Shown here piece by piece: positions 51,553 through 60,213 of a stretch of 64,000 nt of DNA. The DNA lies in contig WGMB01000003.1 in the NCBI GenBank assembly GCA_016125275.1, forward strand, positions 186,001 to 250,000, in the 5' to 3' direction. The position numbers and the translations under genes were made by a program. How positions within the stretch are numbered: position 1 is the stretch's first letter; each line of letters opens with the position of its first letter. The notes under the pieces are model-generated. The model had not been told where the DNA came from. It did not search any database and saw only the letters and a program-made list of their open reading frames with translations. This DNA is from Acidobacteriota bacterium (GTDB lineage Bacteria; Acidobacteriota; Terriglobia; Bryobacterales; UBA6623).

Positions 51553-52908
51553 CTAACGGAACTGCACTGACTGAATCATCCGGTTGAATGCCGGCTCGAG
51601 TTGCCCGAACTGTTCCTGCGGCCCCACCAGCAGCAAATAATAAATCCCGTTCGGGCGCGCCACGGTCAGCAGAACGTCGCGCTCGACCCCGCCGTACGGC
51701 GACCGGCCCTGCAGCTCCGTCACCAGGGCGCTCGCCCCTTGCACCTTCGTCTGGCGCGGCTCGCGCGTCACGCGCAGGGTCGAATCCATCTCCTGTAGCT
51801 CGTCGATCAGCTCATAGGCGCCATTGAGCAGGTCGCGGCTGTAGCGCGGCTGAAAATTGCTGGTCACCGCTCCGTATCCCAGGGCCACGCCGCCCCGCCC
51901 GGTCTGCACCAAGCCCTGCTGCGGCGCAATCGTCAGCACGTTGGAACCCTGACCGCCGTAGGTCTGCCACCCTGGCGGCATCTCCAGCGAGAACGTCCGG
52001 GCGTTCACTCTCTGGAACGAGCCCTGGTTGGCCAATCCCGACGGCGGAGAGGCGCCGGCGTTCGCCACCTGCTTCTGGTCGGGGGGATTGGGCTTGGGTA
52101 ACTGCGCCACCAACTTCTTCGCCAACGGAAAATCGCCGGTCTCGTAGCCGTACTGCCCTGGAGGGAAGGTCTGCATCTCCGCCCGCACCAACTGCACGCG
52201 GTTGCCCGGGCTGGGGTGCGACGACAAGAAGGCCGGAGGTTGCGAGCCGCCGGTCTCCTCTTCGAGCTTCTGGAAGAATTCCGCCATCGCCAGCGGATCG
52301 TAGCCCGCCTCGGACATGATCCGCGCGCCCAAGGCGTCGGCCTCTTTCTCGGCGGTGCGCGAGTACTTCATGATCAGGGCGTTCAGGCCCAAGCCCAGCC
52401 CGACCTGCCCGATCTGCGAAAGCGCGCCGCCGTCGCCCAGAATCGCTCCGGCCAGCACGGCCGGCAACTGCACCATCTGCGCCTTGGACGCCTGGCTGGT
52501 TCCGTGACGCAGCGCGACGTGCGAAATCTCGTGGGCCAGCACGCCGGCGAACTGCGCCTCCGTGTCCGCCGCCGCCAACAGCCCCGAGTGGATGAACACG
52601 GGACCGCCGGGCAGCGCAAAGGCGTTGATCGACTCTTCATTGATCAGCGTGAACTCGTAGGGGTAGTCCTCGGCTTGAGGCTGCCGCGCCAAGCGCACGC
52701 CCACGACCTTCACGTAGTTCTGCAGCTTCTGATCCTTGACGACGTCCACCTGCTGGCGGACCTCGGCGGCGGCTTCGCGCCCCAGCTCGATGTCTTGTTC
52801 CTTGGAAAATGTGTTGTATCCGGGCTTGAGCGGATCGCCCGGTTGGCGCGTGGCGCAAGCGACGACGAATACGAAGGCTGTGACCAAGATCCAGGATTTG
52901 CGGGGCAT
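51553..52908 (-). CDS. M48 family metalloprotease lipoprotein (BepA-like)
   Basis: Outer-envelope zinc protease of 451 residues. A signal sequence with lipobox VVACAT (Cys18) anchors it. The active site HEISH (His126, Glu127, His130) is followed by the family's EKEADALGARIM third-ligand region. After about residue 260 there is a Pro-rich linker and a C-terminal domain of about 150 residues (RDLLNGAYELIDELQEMDS, LLTVARPNGIYYLLLVGP) that is not a TPR, unlike E. coli BepA. A periplasmic quality-control role is likely. It converges on aroA and is divergent from the LysM gene. Confidence 0.88.
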   Translation of the reverse strand: MPRKSWILVTAFVFVVACATRQPGDPLKPGYNTFSKEQDIELGREAAAEVRQQVDVVKDQKLQNYVKVVGVRLARQPQAEDYPYEFTLINEESINAFALPGGPVFIHSGLLAAADTEAQFAGVLAHEISHVALRHGTSQASKAQMVQLPAVLAGAILGDGGALSQIGQVGLGLGLNALIMKYSRTAEKEADALGARIMSEAGYDPLAMAEFFQKLEEETGGSQPPAFLSSHPSPGNRVQLVRAEMQTFPPGQYGYETGDFPLAKKLVAQLPKPNPPDQKQVANAGASPPSGLANQGSFQRVNARTFSLEMPPGWQTYGGQGSNVLTIAPQQGLVQTGRGGVALGYGAVTSNFQPRYSRDLLNGAYELIDELQEMDSTLRVTREPRQTKVQGASALVTELQGRSPYGGVERDVLLTVARPNGIYYLLLVGPQEQFGQLEPAFNRMIQSVQFR

Positions 52909-52970
52909 GGCTTCCCTATTATGAGTCGCCGCTTGACGCCCCCGTTACGCTATGAAGCGAGACAACTCCT

Positions 52971-54104
52971 ATGCAGGAATATACGGTTCGCGCCGGGGAC
53001 TCCCTGTCGAAGATCGCCGAGAAGCTGCTCGGCTCCGCCGGCCGCTGGCGGCTGCTGGCCGAAGCCAACGAGCTGGCCGACCCGAACCAGATCCGCGTCG
53101 GCCAGATCCTGCGCATCCCTTCGCTCGAGCCCGCCGTCGCGCCGGCCGTCCTCAACCCCAGCCACCCGCCGCCCGACGGAGACCTCAGTGACGTCGTCTT
53201 CTCGGTGGAGGGCAACAAGGTCTTCGCGCTGCTGGTCGGCTCCGAGGAGCGCATCTACGTGGGCACACGCTTCCGGTTGGGCCTGTTCCGCAACGGCCGC
53301 ATCCGACCCGAAGAAGCGCTGGAGCGCTCGAGCGCCGAGCTCGACCGCCTGCGGCTGAGCGATTCCGAGCGCCATGTGCTCGACGCCACGGCCGAGAACG
53401 AGGGCGCGCTCGACGCCATCAACACCTGGGACAACTCCTTCCTCAGCTTCGGCATGTTCCAGTGGACGGCCGGGCCGGCCGGCGCGCCGGGCGAGCTCGC
53501 CTCCCTGCTGGGCCGCATCCAGAGCAACTACCCCGAGGAGTTCCAGCACTACTTCGGCCGTTTCGGCCTGGCGCTCGAGGGGCTTTCCGGCGGAGCCGGC
53601 TGGATCTCCCTCAACAACCGCCGGCTGGTCTCGGAGGAGGACAAGCAGCCCCTGCGAGACTTCAAATGGGCCCTGCGCTTCATCCGCGCCGGCGAAGACG
53701 CCAAAATCCAGACGGCGCAACTGCTGCACGCCATCGGCCGCCTCGACCAGTTCTACTTCGAGCCGCAGGAGCGGCTGGGAGGTCTCGCCTTCTCCGAGCT
53801 CATCACCTCCGAGTACGGCGTGGCGCTACTGCTGGACAACCACGTCAACCGGCCTGCCTTCGTGGTCGGAACGCTCGAGCGCGCGCTCGAACAGCTCGGC
53901 CGAACGCCGCAGCAGTTGGCAAGCTCCGGCGACGAGCGCCCCTACTTGAAGAAGTACCTGGAGGTTCGCGCCGACTTCGGAGGCACCCGTGCGATGACGG
54001 ACTCCGACCGCCGCGCACAGGTCACCCGCAGCCACGTCACCAGCGGCCTGATCTCCGAAAGCCGCGGGACGTTCGTCTCCCACCGGCAGCAGCGGAACGC
54101 GTAG
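52971..54104 (+). CDS. LysM protein with a lysozyme-like domain, no signal peptide
   Basis: Protein of 377 residues. An N-terminal LysM domain (residues 3-50, YTVRAGDSLSKIAEKLLG) is followed by a linker and a C-terminal domain of about 240 residues. In that part, TAENEGALDAINTWDNS and SFGMFQWTAGPAG resemble the start of lysozyme/chitosanase-like muramidases, with Glu142 or Glu144 as possible acid and Asp154 near it. There is no signal peptide, transmembrane helix or lipobox although LysM domains bind peptidoglycan. Export by an injection machine, holin or lysis is thus possible, but no such genes are present. The ATG at 52971 is directly at the LysM domain. Confidence 0.72.
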   Translation: MQEYTVRAGDSLSKIAEKLLGSAGRWRLLAEANELADPNQIRVGQILRIPSLEPAVAPAVLNPSHPPPDGDLSDVVFSVEGNKVFALLVGSEERIYVGTRFRLGLFRNGRIRPEEALERSSAELDRLRLSDSERHVLDATAENEGALDAINTWDNSFLSFGMFQWTAGPAGAPGELASLLGRIQSNYPEEFQHYFGRFGLALEGLSGGAGWISLNNRRLVSEEDKQPLRDFKWALRFIRAGEDAKIQTAQLLHAIGRLDQFYFEPQERLGGLAFSELITSEYGVALLLDNHVNRPAFVVGTLERALEQLGRTPQQLASSGDERPYLKKYLEVRADFGGTRAMTDSDRRAQVTRSHVTSGLISESRGTFVSHRQQRNA

Positions 54105-54139
54105 TCCGTCCGGCGCCCGAGTGCTATCCTCACCAGTCG

Positions 54140-55600
54140 ATGCGCAGCTTGATCCTGTTCCTCGCCCTGGCGCCGGCCCTGTTCGCCCAAGCCGAGTACT
54201 TTCCGCCCCAGACCGTCCGCTCCGACCTGCCCAACATCGTCCTCATCACGGGGGACCATCTGCGCTGGGACCACATCGCCGCCAACGGCCGGCCGGAGAT
54301 GATCACGCCGAACCTCGACGAGCTGGTGCGCGCCGGGGTGAGCTTTCGAGCGGCCTTCACGGTCGGCGTCGCCTGCACGCCCAACCGCGCCTCGCTAATG
54401 ACCGGCCGCTACCCTTCGGCGCACGGCTTGATCTCCAACGGCATCATGATGCCCGACGACGAGGTCACCCTCACCCACGTGTTGCGCGACGCCGGCTACT
54501 ACACCGGCCAGATGGGCAAGCTGCACTTCATGCCGCACAAGGATCGCGACCACCGCGAGCCCTACAAACCCTACGGATTCCACCAGATGCGGCTCTCCGA
54601 CGAGCCGGGCTGCTATGACGACGCCTACGGCCGCTGGCTCTGGGCGCAAGGCAAGGAGGTCCGCGAGAAGGCCCGCGTCACCATGCCCGGCGACCGCTTG
54701 AAGCTCGAGTACTACGCCTTCGAGGGAGAGGACCGCACCACGCACGCTTCCTGGGTCGCCACCGAGACGATCACCTTCCTCGAAGACACCCACGAGCGGC
54801 AGCCGGACCGGCCCTTCTTCGTCCACGCCGGCTTCTACGCCCCGCACCCGCCGCTCAACCCGCCGCAATCGGCCCTGGACCGCTACGCCGGCCGAAAGCT
54901 GCCGCCGCGCTACTTCGCCGACGACGAGCTCGACGCACTGCCCGCCAAGTTCGCCGCCGGCATGCGGGGCATGGATCTGCTCTCCACGCCGGAATCGGTG
55001 TGGGACGACTACCGCCGACACTTCTACGCCATGGTCACCCACCTGGACGACAACGTCGGCCGCATCATGCAGTCGGTCAAGGACCTGGGGCTGTGGGACA
55101 AGACCGTCTGGGTGATCACCTCCGACCATGGCGACTATCTGGGCGACCACCGCATCACCTCCAAGTCCGATCGGCCCTACGACGGCGCCATGCGCATCCC
55201 GCTGATCGTGGCGGGCCCGGGCGTTCCGCGCGGCAAGGCCGTCGACGAGCTGGTTTCGGTCGTCGACGTCATGCCGACCCTGCTCGACATGACCGACCTG
55301 CCCTTGCCCAAGGGCAACCAAGGGATGTCCCTGGTGAAGACGATGCAGGGCGGGCCCGGCCGCGAGGCGATCTACATGGAAGGTCGCAAGAACAAGATCC
55401 TGCGCTCCAAGCAGGCGACCTACGCCATCTACGAGAACGGCGAGGAGATCCTGTTCGACCTCGAAAAGGACCCGCACCAGCTCCGCAACATCGCCGCCGC
55501 CCCGGAAGGAGCCGAGCTGTTGCAGCGGATGCGCAAGGCGCTGTTGCTGAAGACCATCGAGGTGCAGGACCCTCTGCCGGAGCAGATCCGGCCCTACTGA
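54140..55600 (+). CDS. S1-type sulfatase
   Basis: Exported sulfatase of 486 residues with signal peptide (LILFLALAPALFAQA). The formylglycine motif is CTPNR with Cys79 (ACTPNRASLMTGRYP). The first metal-binding motif is ITGDHLRWDH rather than the usual DDxxxD. The C-terminal half has DKTVWVITSDHGDYLGDH, with His and Asp ligands. The ATG at 54140 starts the signal peptide. It is followed within 13 bp by the small membrane protein and then another sulfatase, so these form one unit. The substrate is unknown. Confidence 0.9.
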   Translation: MRSLILFLALAPALFAQAEYFPPQTVRSDLPNIVLITGDHLRWDHIAANGRPEMITPNLDELVRAGVSFRAAFTVGVACTPNRASLMTGRYPSAHGLISNGIMMPDDEVTLTHVLRDAGYYTGQMGKLHFMPHKDRDHREPYKPYGFHQMRLSDEPGCYDDAYGRWLWAQGKEVREKARVTMPGDRLKLEYYAFEGEDRTTHASWVATETITFLEDTHERQPDRPFFVHAGFYAPHPPLNPPQSALDRYAGRKLPPRYFADDELDALPAKFAAGMRGMDLLSTPESVWDDYRRHFYAMVTHLDDNVGRIMQSVKDLGLWDKTVWVITSDHGDYLGDHRITSKSDRPYDGAMRIPLIVAGPGVPRGKAVDELVSVVDVMPTLLDMTDLPLPKGNQGMSLVKTMQGGPGREAIYMEGRKNKILRSKQATYAIYENGEEILFDLEKDPHQLRNIAAAPEGAELLQRMRKALLLKTIEVQDPLPEQIRPY

Positions 55601-55613
55601 GGGCGACGCTCCC

Positions 55614-56015
55614 ATGCGTTCTCTGGTCTACCTTTGGGCGCTGCCCACCACCGCCGTCGGCCTCGCGCTCGGCGCTCTGGCGCTGGTGAGCGGCGGCGGT
55701 GTGCGGCGGCGCGCCGGCACGCTCGAGTTCCACGGCGGCTGGCTCGGCGCCATCCTGGCCGCCACCCCGGCCGGCGCCACGGCCATGACCGTCGGACACG
55801 TCATCCTGGGCCGGCATGAGGCTGGGCTCGATCGCTGCCGCAGCCACGAGCTCGTCCACGTCCGCCAGGCCGAGCTGCTGGGCCCCTTGTTCATACCGGC
55901 CTACTTTGCCGCCAGCGCCTGGGCCGCCGCCCGCGGACGACATCTCTATCGCGACAACTGGTTCGAAGTCGACGCCCGCCGCCGCAGCGAAGACGTTACC
56001 CTAACGGACGCCTGA
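55614..56015 (+). CDS. Small membrane protein with HExxH motif
   Basis: A 133-residue protein, not recognised as a named family. It has two N-terminal hydrophobic helices (LVYLWALPTTAVGLALGALA and WLGAILAATPAGATAMTVGH) and a conserved-looking C-terminal part RCRSHELVHVRQAELLGPLF, in which HELVH matches the HExxH zinc-peptidase signature and is followed by a third hydrophobic stretch. The ending HLYRDNWFEVDAR is reminiscent of small uncharacterised proteins. It may be a tiny membrane peptidase. Its stop overlaps the next start as TGATG, linking it to the sulfatase. Confidence 0.62.
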   Translation: MRSLVYLWALPTTAVGLALGALALVSGGGVRRRAGTLEFHGGWLGAILAATPAGATAMTVGHVILGRHEAGLDRCRSHELVHVRQAELLGPLFIPAYFAASAWAAARGRHLYRDNWFEVDARRRSEDVTLTDA

Positions 56016-57613
56016 TGACACGCCGTACCTTCTGTTCCGCCGCTCTGGCCGCCACGGCCGCCTGCTCCTCGAAGACGCCGGAGGCCGCCGGACCGGCGCG
56101 CCGCCCCAACATCGTCTTCTGCTTCGCCGACGACTGGGGCCGCTACGCCTCGCTGTACCGAGACCCCGCGCGCCCGGGCCTGAGCGACGTGATCGAGACG
56201 CCGCATGTGGACCGCGTCGGGCGCGAGGGCGTCGTCTTTGACAACGCCTTCGTCGCCGCGCCCTCCTGCACGCCCAGCCGCGCCGCCGTCACCACCGGCA
56301 TGTACTTCTTCCGCTGCGGTCGCCACGCAAACCTGCGCATTCGCTGGCCCGAGGGCGTGGAGGACCCTTACCTCTCGCTACCGAGCTGGCCTGCCATCCT
56401 GAAGGAAGCCGGCTACCACGTGGGCCACGCCGGCAAGACCACCTACCGCGGCAAGGGCGACAAGGCCCAGAAGAGTTACATCGGCGGCCAGACGCCGATG
56501 AGCCGCTTCTCGCAGCACGCTTCCGGCGAAGACCAGCCGGCCATGACTAAGGACGAGATCTACGCCGAGGTGCGCGAGACCTTCCAGGCCTTCCTCGCCG
56601 ACCGCCCCGCCGACGCACCGTTCGTTTACTGGTTCGGGCCGCACAATACCCATCGGCCGTGGGTGCGCGGCTCCGGCAAGGCGCTGTGGGGCGTCGACCC
56701 GGACCGGCTCCAAGGCAAGCTCCCCGCTTTCCTGCCCGATGTTCCGGAGGTGCGCGAGGACGTGGCCGACTATCTGGGCGAAACCCTGGCCTGGGACGCC
56801 ATGATCGGCGTGCTGCTGGCCGAGATCGATCAGACCGGGGAAGCCGGCGACACGCTCGTCGTGCTCTCGGGCGACCACGGCATGCCGGGCGTGACCCACG
56901 GCAAGTGCAACGTCTACGACTTCGGCGTGCATGCTCCGCTGCTGGCCCGCTGGCCGGCGGCGGTCCCGGCCGGGCGGCGCATCACCGACTTCGTGAACAT
57001 GATGGACGTGGCGCCGACGATGGTCGAGGCCGCCGGCCTCCAGCCCCCGCCGACGATGCAGGCCCGCAGCTTTCTGCCGCAGTTGCGATCGAGCGCGTCA
57101 GGACGCATCGACCCCGCCCGCGACCACGTGCTCATCGGCCGGGAGCGCCACGTGGAAGACGCCCGGCCCGACCGGCTGCCCTACCCCACCCGGGCGTTGC
57201 GCACCGACGACTACCTTTATATCCGCAACTTCAAGCCCGACCGCTGGCCGATGGGCGACCCCGGCCCGGTCACGGCCGACTCAGCCCCCTCGGCAGAAGA
57301 GCTGGCCGCTGACACCATGGTCGCCTTCAAGGATCTCGACGCTTCGCCCACCAAAGCCTGGCTCATCGCCCACCGCAACGAGCCGGAGGGCAAGCGCTAC
57401 TACGACTACTGCTTCGCCAAGCGGCCCGCCGAAGAGCTCTACGACTTGGCCAAGGACCCGGATCAGATCGAAAACGTCGCCGGCCGTCCGGAGTACGCCG
57501 AGACGCTGCGGCGGCTCAGCGCCCAGCTCCAGGCCGAGCTCGAAGCCGCCGGCGACCCGCGGCTCGACGACGCCTTCGACCGTCCGCCCTACGTGGAAGA
57601 ATCCGCTTCGTAA
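56015..57613 (+). CDS. S1-type sulfatase, putative Tat lipoprotein
   Basis: Exported sulfatase of 532 residues. An N-terminal twin arginine (TRRTFCSAALAATAACSS) with a lipobox-like AAC at Cys17 points to a lipoprotein. The active site has FCFADDWGRYAS and the formylglycine motif CTPSR at Cys85 (PSCTPSRAAVTTGMYFFRCG). Further features are FVYWFGPHNTHRPW and VVLSGDHGMPG. The sequence is of the N-sulphoglucosamine sulphohydrolase-like type. It overlaps the preceding gene by one base and is followed by the DinB gene 24 bp later. Confidence 0.9.
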   Translation: MTRRTFCSAALAATAACSSKTPEAAGPARRPNIVFCFADDWGRYASLYRDPARPGLSDVIETPHVDRVGREGVVFDNAFVAAPSCTPSRAAVTTGMYFFRCGRHANLRIRWPEGVEDPYLSLPSWPAILKEAGYHVGHAGKTTYRGKGDKAQKSYIGGQTPMSRFSQHASGEDQPAMTKDEIYAEVRETFQAFLADRPADAPFVYWFGPHNTHRPWVRGSGKALWGVDPDRLQGKLPAFLPDVPEVREDVADYLGETLAWDAMIGVLLAEIDQTGEAGDTLVVLSGDHGMPGVTHGKCNVYDFGVHAPLLARWPAAVPAGRRITDFVNMMDVAPTMVEAAGLQPPPTMQARSFLPQLRSSASGRIDPARDHVLIGRERHVEDARPDRLPYPTRALRTDDYLYIRNFKPDRWPMGDPGPVTADSAPSAEELAADTMVAFKDLDASPTKAWLIAHRNEPEGKRYYDYCFAKRPAEELYDLAKDPDQIENVAGRPEYAETLRRLSAQLQAELEAAGDPRLDDAFDRPPYVEESAS

Positions 57614-57637
57614 CCCGCCTGCGGTACAACAGGCCTT

Positions 57638-58144
57638 ATGAGCGCACAGAACGCCAAGGCTTTGGCGGAGATGTTTCTGGGCGACCTCGGCCTGGAAGCC
57701 GCTCTCACCCTGAAGGTGATGCGCGCCGCGCCGGCCGAGCGCTGCGACTACCGGCCGGACCCCAAGTCCATGAGCGCCCTCGAGCTGTGCCGGCACATCA
57801 CCGAGAGCGACACGTTCTTTCTGCGCGGCGTGCTCGACGGCCGCTGGCCTCCGTTCGAACCGGCCGAGCCGATCGGGGCTTCGACGCCGCAGCAGGTGGC
57901 CGACCACTACCAGCTCCACGTTCTGCCGTTGCTCGACGAGGTCCGCACCATGCCCGGAGAGCGGCTCGACGCCGAGCTCAAGCTGGGCGACGTCTTCCAA
58001 ATGCCCGCCGTCATGTTCCTTTCCTTTTTGTTGCGCCACCAAGTGCACCATCGCGGACAGCTCACCACCTATTTGCGGCCCATGGGCGGCAAGGTCCCCT
58101 CGATCTACGGCGGCAGCGCCGACGAACCCTTCCGGGCCGGCTAG
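57638..58144 (+). CDS. DinB family protein
   Basis: Cytoplasmic four-helix protein of 168 residues of the DinB/YfiT superfamily, which often bind a metal and thiol such as bacillithiol or mycothiol. Candidate metal ligands are His in ELCRHI and the pair in RHQVHHRGQLTTYLR. The overall length and helix pattern fit. The true substrate is not identifiable from sequence. It precedes thiE by 6 bp and follows the sulfatase, so it may be co-transcribed with both. Confidence 0.87.
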   Translation: MSAQNAKALAEMFLGDLGLEAALTLKVMRAAPAERCDYRPDPKSMSALELCRHITESDTFFLRGVLDGRWPPFEPAEPIGASTPQQVADHYQLHVLPLLDEVRTMPGERLDAELKLGDVFQMPAVMFLSFLLRHQVHHRGQLTTYLRPMGGKVPSIYGGSADEPFRAG

Positions 58145-58150
58145 GTTTCG

Positions 58151-58792
58151 ATGCCGTTCTCACTCCCTCGCTTCTATCCCATCCTCGATGCGGCGGCTCT
58201 GAGCCGCGCCGGCCTCGATCCGCTCGAGACGGCGCGGGCGCTTGTCGGCGCCGGGGTCGAAATCGTCCAATTCCGCTGGAAGGGCCCCTACACCTGCGCG
58301 GCCATCGAGACCGCGGAGGCCCTGGAGAAGATCGTGCACCAGGTCGACGCGCGCTACGTGATCAACGACCGCGCCGATATCGCCCTGCTCGCCGGCGCCG
58401 ACGGAGTCCACGTCGGCCAGGACGACCTGCCTCCCGAAGCCGTCCGCCGCGTCATCGGCGACCGGCTCTTTCTGGGCTACTCCACCCACAACCGAGCCCA
58501 GCTCGAGGCGGCGGCCGCCGAGCCGATCGACTATGTCGCCCTGGGCCCCGTGTTCGCAACGGCGTCGAAGGAAAATCCCGACCCCCGCGTCGGGCTGGAG
58601 GAGCTGGCCCGGCTGGCGCCGTCGGCCGGGGCTCGGCCCTTGGTCGCCATCGGGGGGATCACGCTCGAGACCGCGCCGGCCGTGCTGGCGGCGGGAGCGG
58701 CCGCGTGTGCGGTGATCTCGGATTGGATGCCGCGGAACGGCAAGCTCGATTCCGATTGGCGGCAGCACCTGGAATCCTGGGTGCGGCTGTAG
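58151..58792 (+). CDS. thiE: Thiamine-phosphate synthase
   Basis: Cytoplasmic TIM-barrel enzyme of 213 residues that joins hydroxymethylpyrimidine diphosphate and thiazole phosphate into thiamine phosphate. Diagnostic segments are INDRADIALLAGADGVHVGQ, the YVALGPVFATASK loop (phosphate binding) and VAIGGIT. Length is typical. No other thi gene is near, so it is a lone gene for thiamine synthesis. No THI-box riboswitch was seen upstream; the gene follows DinB by 6 bp. Confidence 0.92.
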   Translation: MPFSLPRFYPILDAAALSRAGLDPLETARALVGAGVEIVQFRWKGPYTCAAIETAEALEKIVHQVDARYVINDRADIALLAGADGVHVGQDDLPPEAVRRVIGDRLFLGYSTHNRAQLEAAAAEPIDYVALGPVFATASKENPDPRVGLEELARLAPSAGARPLVAIGGITLETAPAVLAAGAAACAVISDWMPRNGKLDSDWRQHLESWVRL

Positions 58793-58800
58793 GCGAGCCC

Positions 58801-58986
58801 TCAGGCGTCCGAGGAACGGCCCTTGGTCTTGGCGACGTGCTTGACGGCTTCAGAGAGGAGCTTGGGGCGCCGGCCGCGGCGAGGCTTGCCCTCGTCAACG
58901 GCTTCGATCTGCCGAATGACCTGATCAATCATGGCGAGCTCTTCCCGCAGCTCTTGGATGGCTTGATGGAGGACGTCGGACAGCAT
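58801..58986 (-). CDS. Small conserved-looking basic protein
   Basis: A 61-residue protein with an amphipathic coiled-coil-like helix (VLHQAIQELREELAMIDQVI) and a basic tail (GKPRRGRRPKLLSEA). No family was recognised. It is on the opposite strand to thiE and ends 8 bp after it. The ATG at 58986 was preferred; the frame is open further to 59196, where it runs into the HDOD leader. Coding is likely from its helix pattern and the lack of another gene there, but is not certain. Confidence 0.5.
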   Translation of the reverse strand: MLSDVLHQAIQELREELAMIDQVIRQIEAVDEGKPRRGRRPKLLSEAVKHVAKTKGRSSDA

Positions 58987-59091
58987 AGGGTCTGCTCTTC
59001 TATCGGCGGGCCGCTCGAATCCCTTAGGACGCCGCGCGCGAAAGCTAAAGGGGACGTTCGGCCCGGCCGAATAGACATACGAAGACCCGCT

Positions 59092-59961
59092 ATGACCGTC
59101 CAAGCCCCCGCCTCTTCCCCTGAGACCTCCGCGCGCGGCTCCGAAAAGCCCTGGGCGATCCAGCATCTGCCGCCGTTCCCGGCCGTTGCGCTGCAATTGC
59201 TGACCTTGCTCGACGACGATGACGTGCCCATGAAGCGTGTCGTGGACCTGCTGCGCGTCGACCCAGCGCTGTCAGCAGAGATCCTGCGCGTATCCAACTC
59301 GGCGCTCTATGGACTGAGTCGTCGGATCGACAACGTCTCCCATGCCGTCGTGGTCCTGGGCACCGAGGTCGTCAAGCGGCTGGCGCTGACGGTGGCGCTG
59401 GGGCGGTTTAGCCGGCGCAGCCTGAGCCATCAGGGCCTGCGCATCTGCTGGGACCATTCGATGGCGGTGGCGCTGCTGTCGGAGCGCTTGGCCGAAGCGA
59501 TGCACTTGCCGCGTGACCGTGGCTACACAGCGGGCCTGCTGCACGACGTGGGCCGGCTGGCCCTGCTGGCCTGCTACCCGGTCGAGTACGGCAACATGCT
59601 CGACGTCGCCCGGGAAAACGACTTCGATCAGCTCGAGTGCGAGCGTCAACTGTTCGACATCGACCACAGCGCCGCCGGCGAGTGGCTGGCTCGCCACTGG
59701 AACCTTCCCGACGACCTCGTCGACTCCATCGCCCGCCACCACGACCCGGCCCAGCGCAACGGCGACATCCCCTCAGCCGTGCGCGGCGCCGACCGGCTGG
59801 CCAACGCCATGGGTTTCGCGGTCGTCCGCCGAGACCACACCGAGGACCCGCTCGCCATCCTCAATGACCTCCCCCTGCACGACGTGGACCGGTTTGTCGA
59901 ACAGCTCCAAGGGTTCGAAGAGACCATCCACACCACCATCAACGCGATCTCGCCACACTAG
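59092..59961 (+). CDS. HDOD domain protein
   Basis: Signalling protein of 289 residues with an HDOD domain, a variant of the HD superfamily often lacking hydrolase residues. Visible parts are QHLPPFPAVALQLLTLLDD, LLRVDPALSAEILRVSNSAL, AGLLHDVGRLAL and RHHDPAQRNG. The HD pair (LLHDVG) is retained. Partners and role are not known; HDOD proteins often take part in cyclic-di-GMP or stress-linked regulation. It is transcribed alone between the small leftward gene and the gltB region. Confidence 0.88.
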   Translation: MTVQAPASSPETSARGSEKPWAIQHLPPFPAVALQLLTLLDDDDVPMKRVVDLLRVDPALSAEILRVSNSALYGLSRRIDNVSHAVVVLGTEVVKRLALTVALGRFSRRSLSHQGLRICWDHSMAVALLSERLAEAMHLPRDRGYTAGLLHDVGRLALLACYPVEYGNMLDVARENDFDQLECERQLFDIDHSAAGEWLARHWNLPDDLVDSIARHHDPAQRNGDIPSAVRGADRLANAMGFAVVRRDHTEDPLAILNDLPLHDVDRFVEQLQGFEETIHTTINAISPH

Positions 59962-60213
59962 AAGCGCCCGGCGCCCTTGTCGGAAACCTAATAGTGGAGC
60001 CGTATGCCCACTTACGGTATTCACTTCCCTTATATTAGGTGCGGCGCTGCTTCATCTGGTATTCTACTGTTGCGATCAAAGCCCCTCGTTTCTGCAATAG
60101 CGCGGAACGGCTAAGGGAGCCCGCCTAATCTCGACGGAAACGTCTCCGCCGAGGGCGAGCCCCATCCCGAGAGCGTCCCTGGCAGGGCGGTGTTGATTGC
60201 ACGGTACAACTCT
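59962..60213 (+). promoter_or_regulatory. Leader region upstream of gltB
   Basis: This 252-bp gap has no gene. Its 3' half is GC-rich with nested complementary segments, including a GACG-GAAA-CGTC stem with GNRA loop (about 60139-60150) flanked by CTC/GAG, a GGGCGAGCCC stem, and an outer CCGCC/GGCGG pairing. It does not fit a riboswitch class known to me and could be an uncharacterised leader for glutamate synthase. Confidence 0.3.

Noticed and set aside
58151-58792. THI-box riboswitch upstream of thiE
   Set aside because: Only 6 bp separate thiE from the DinB gene and no THI-box-like sequence was seen in it.
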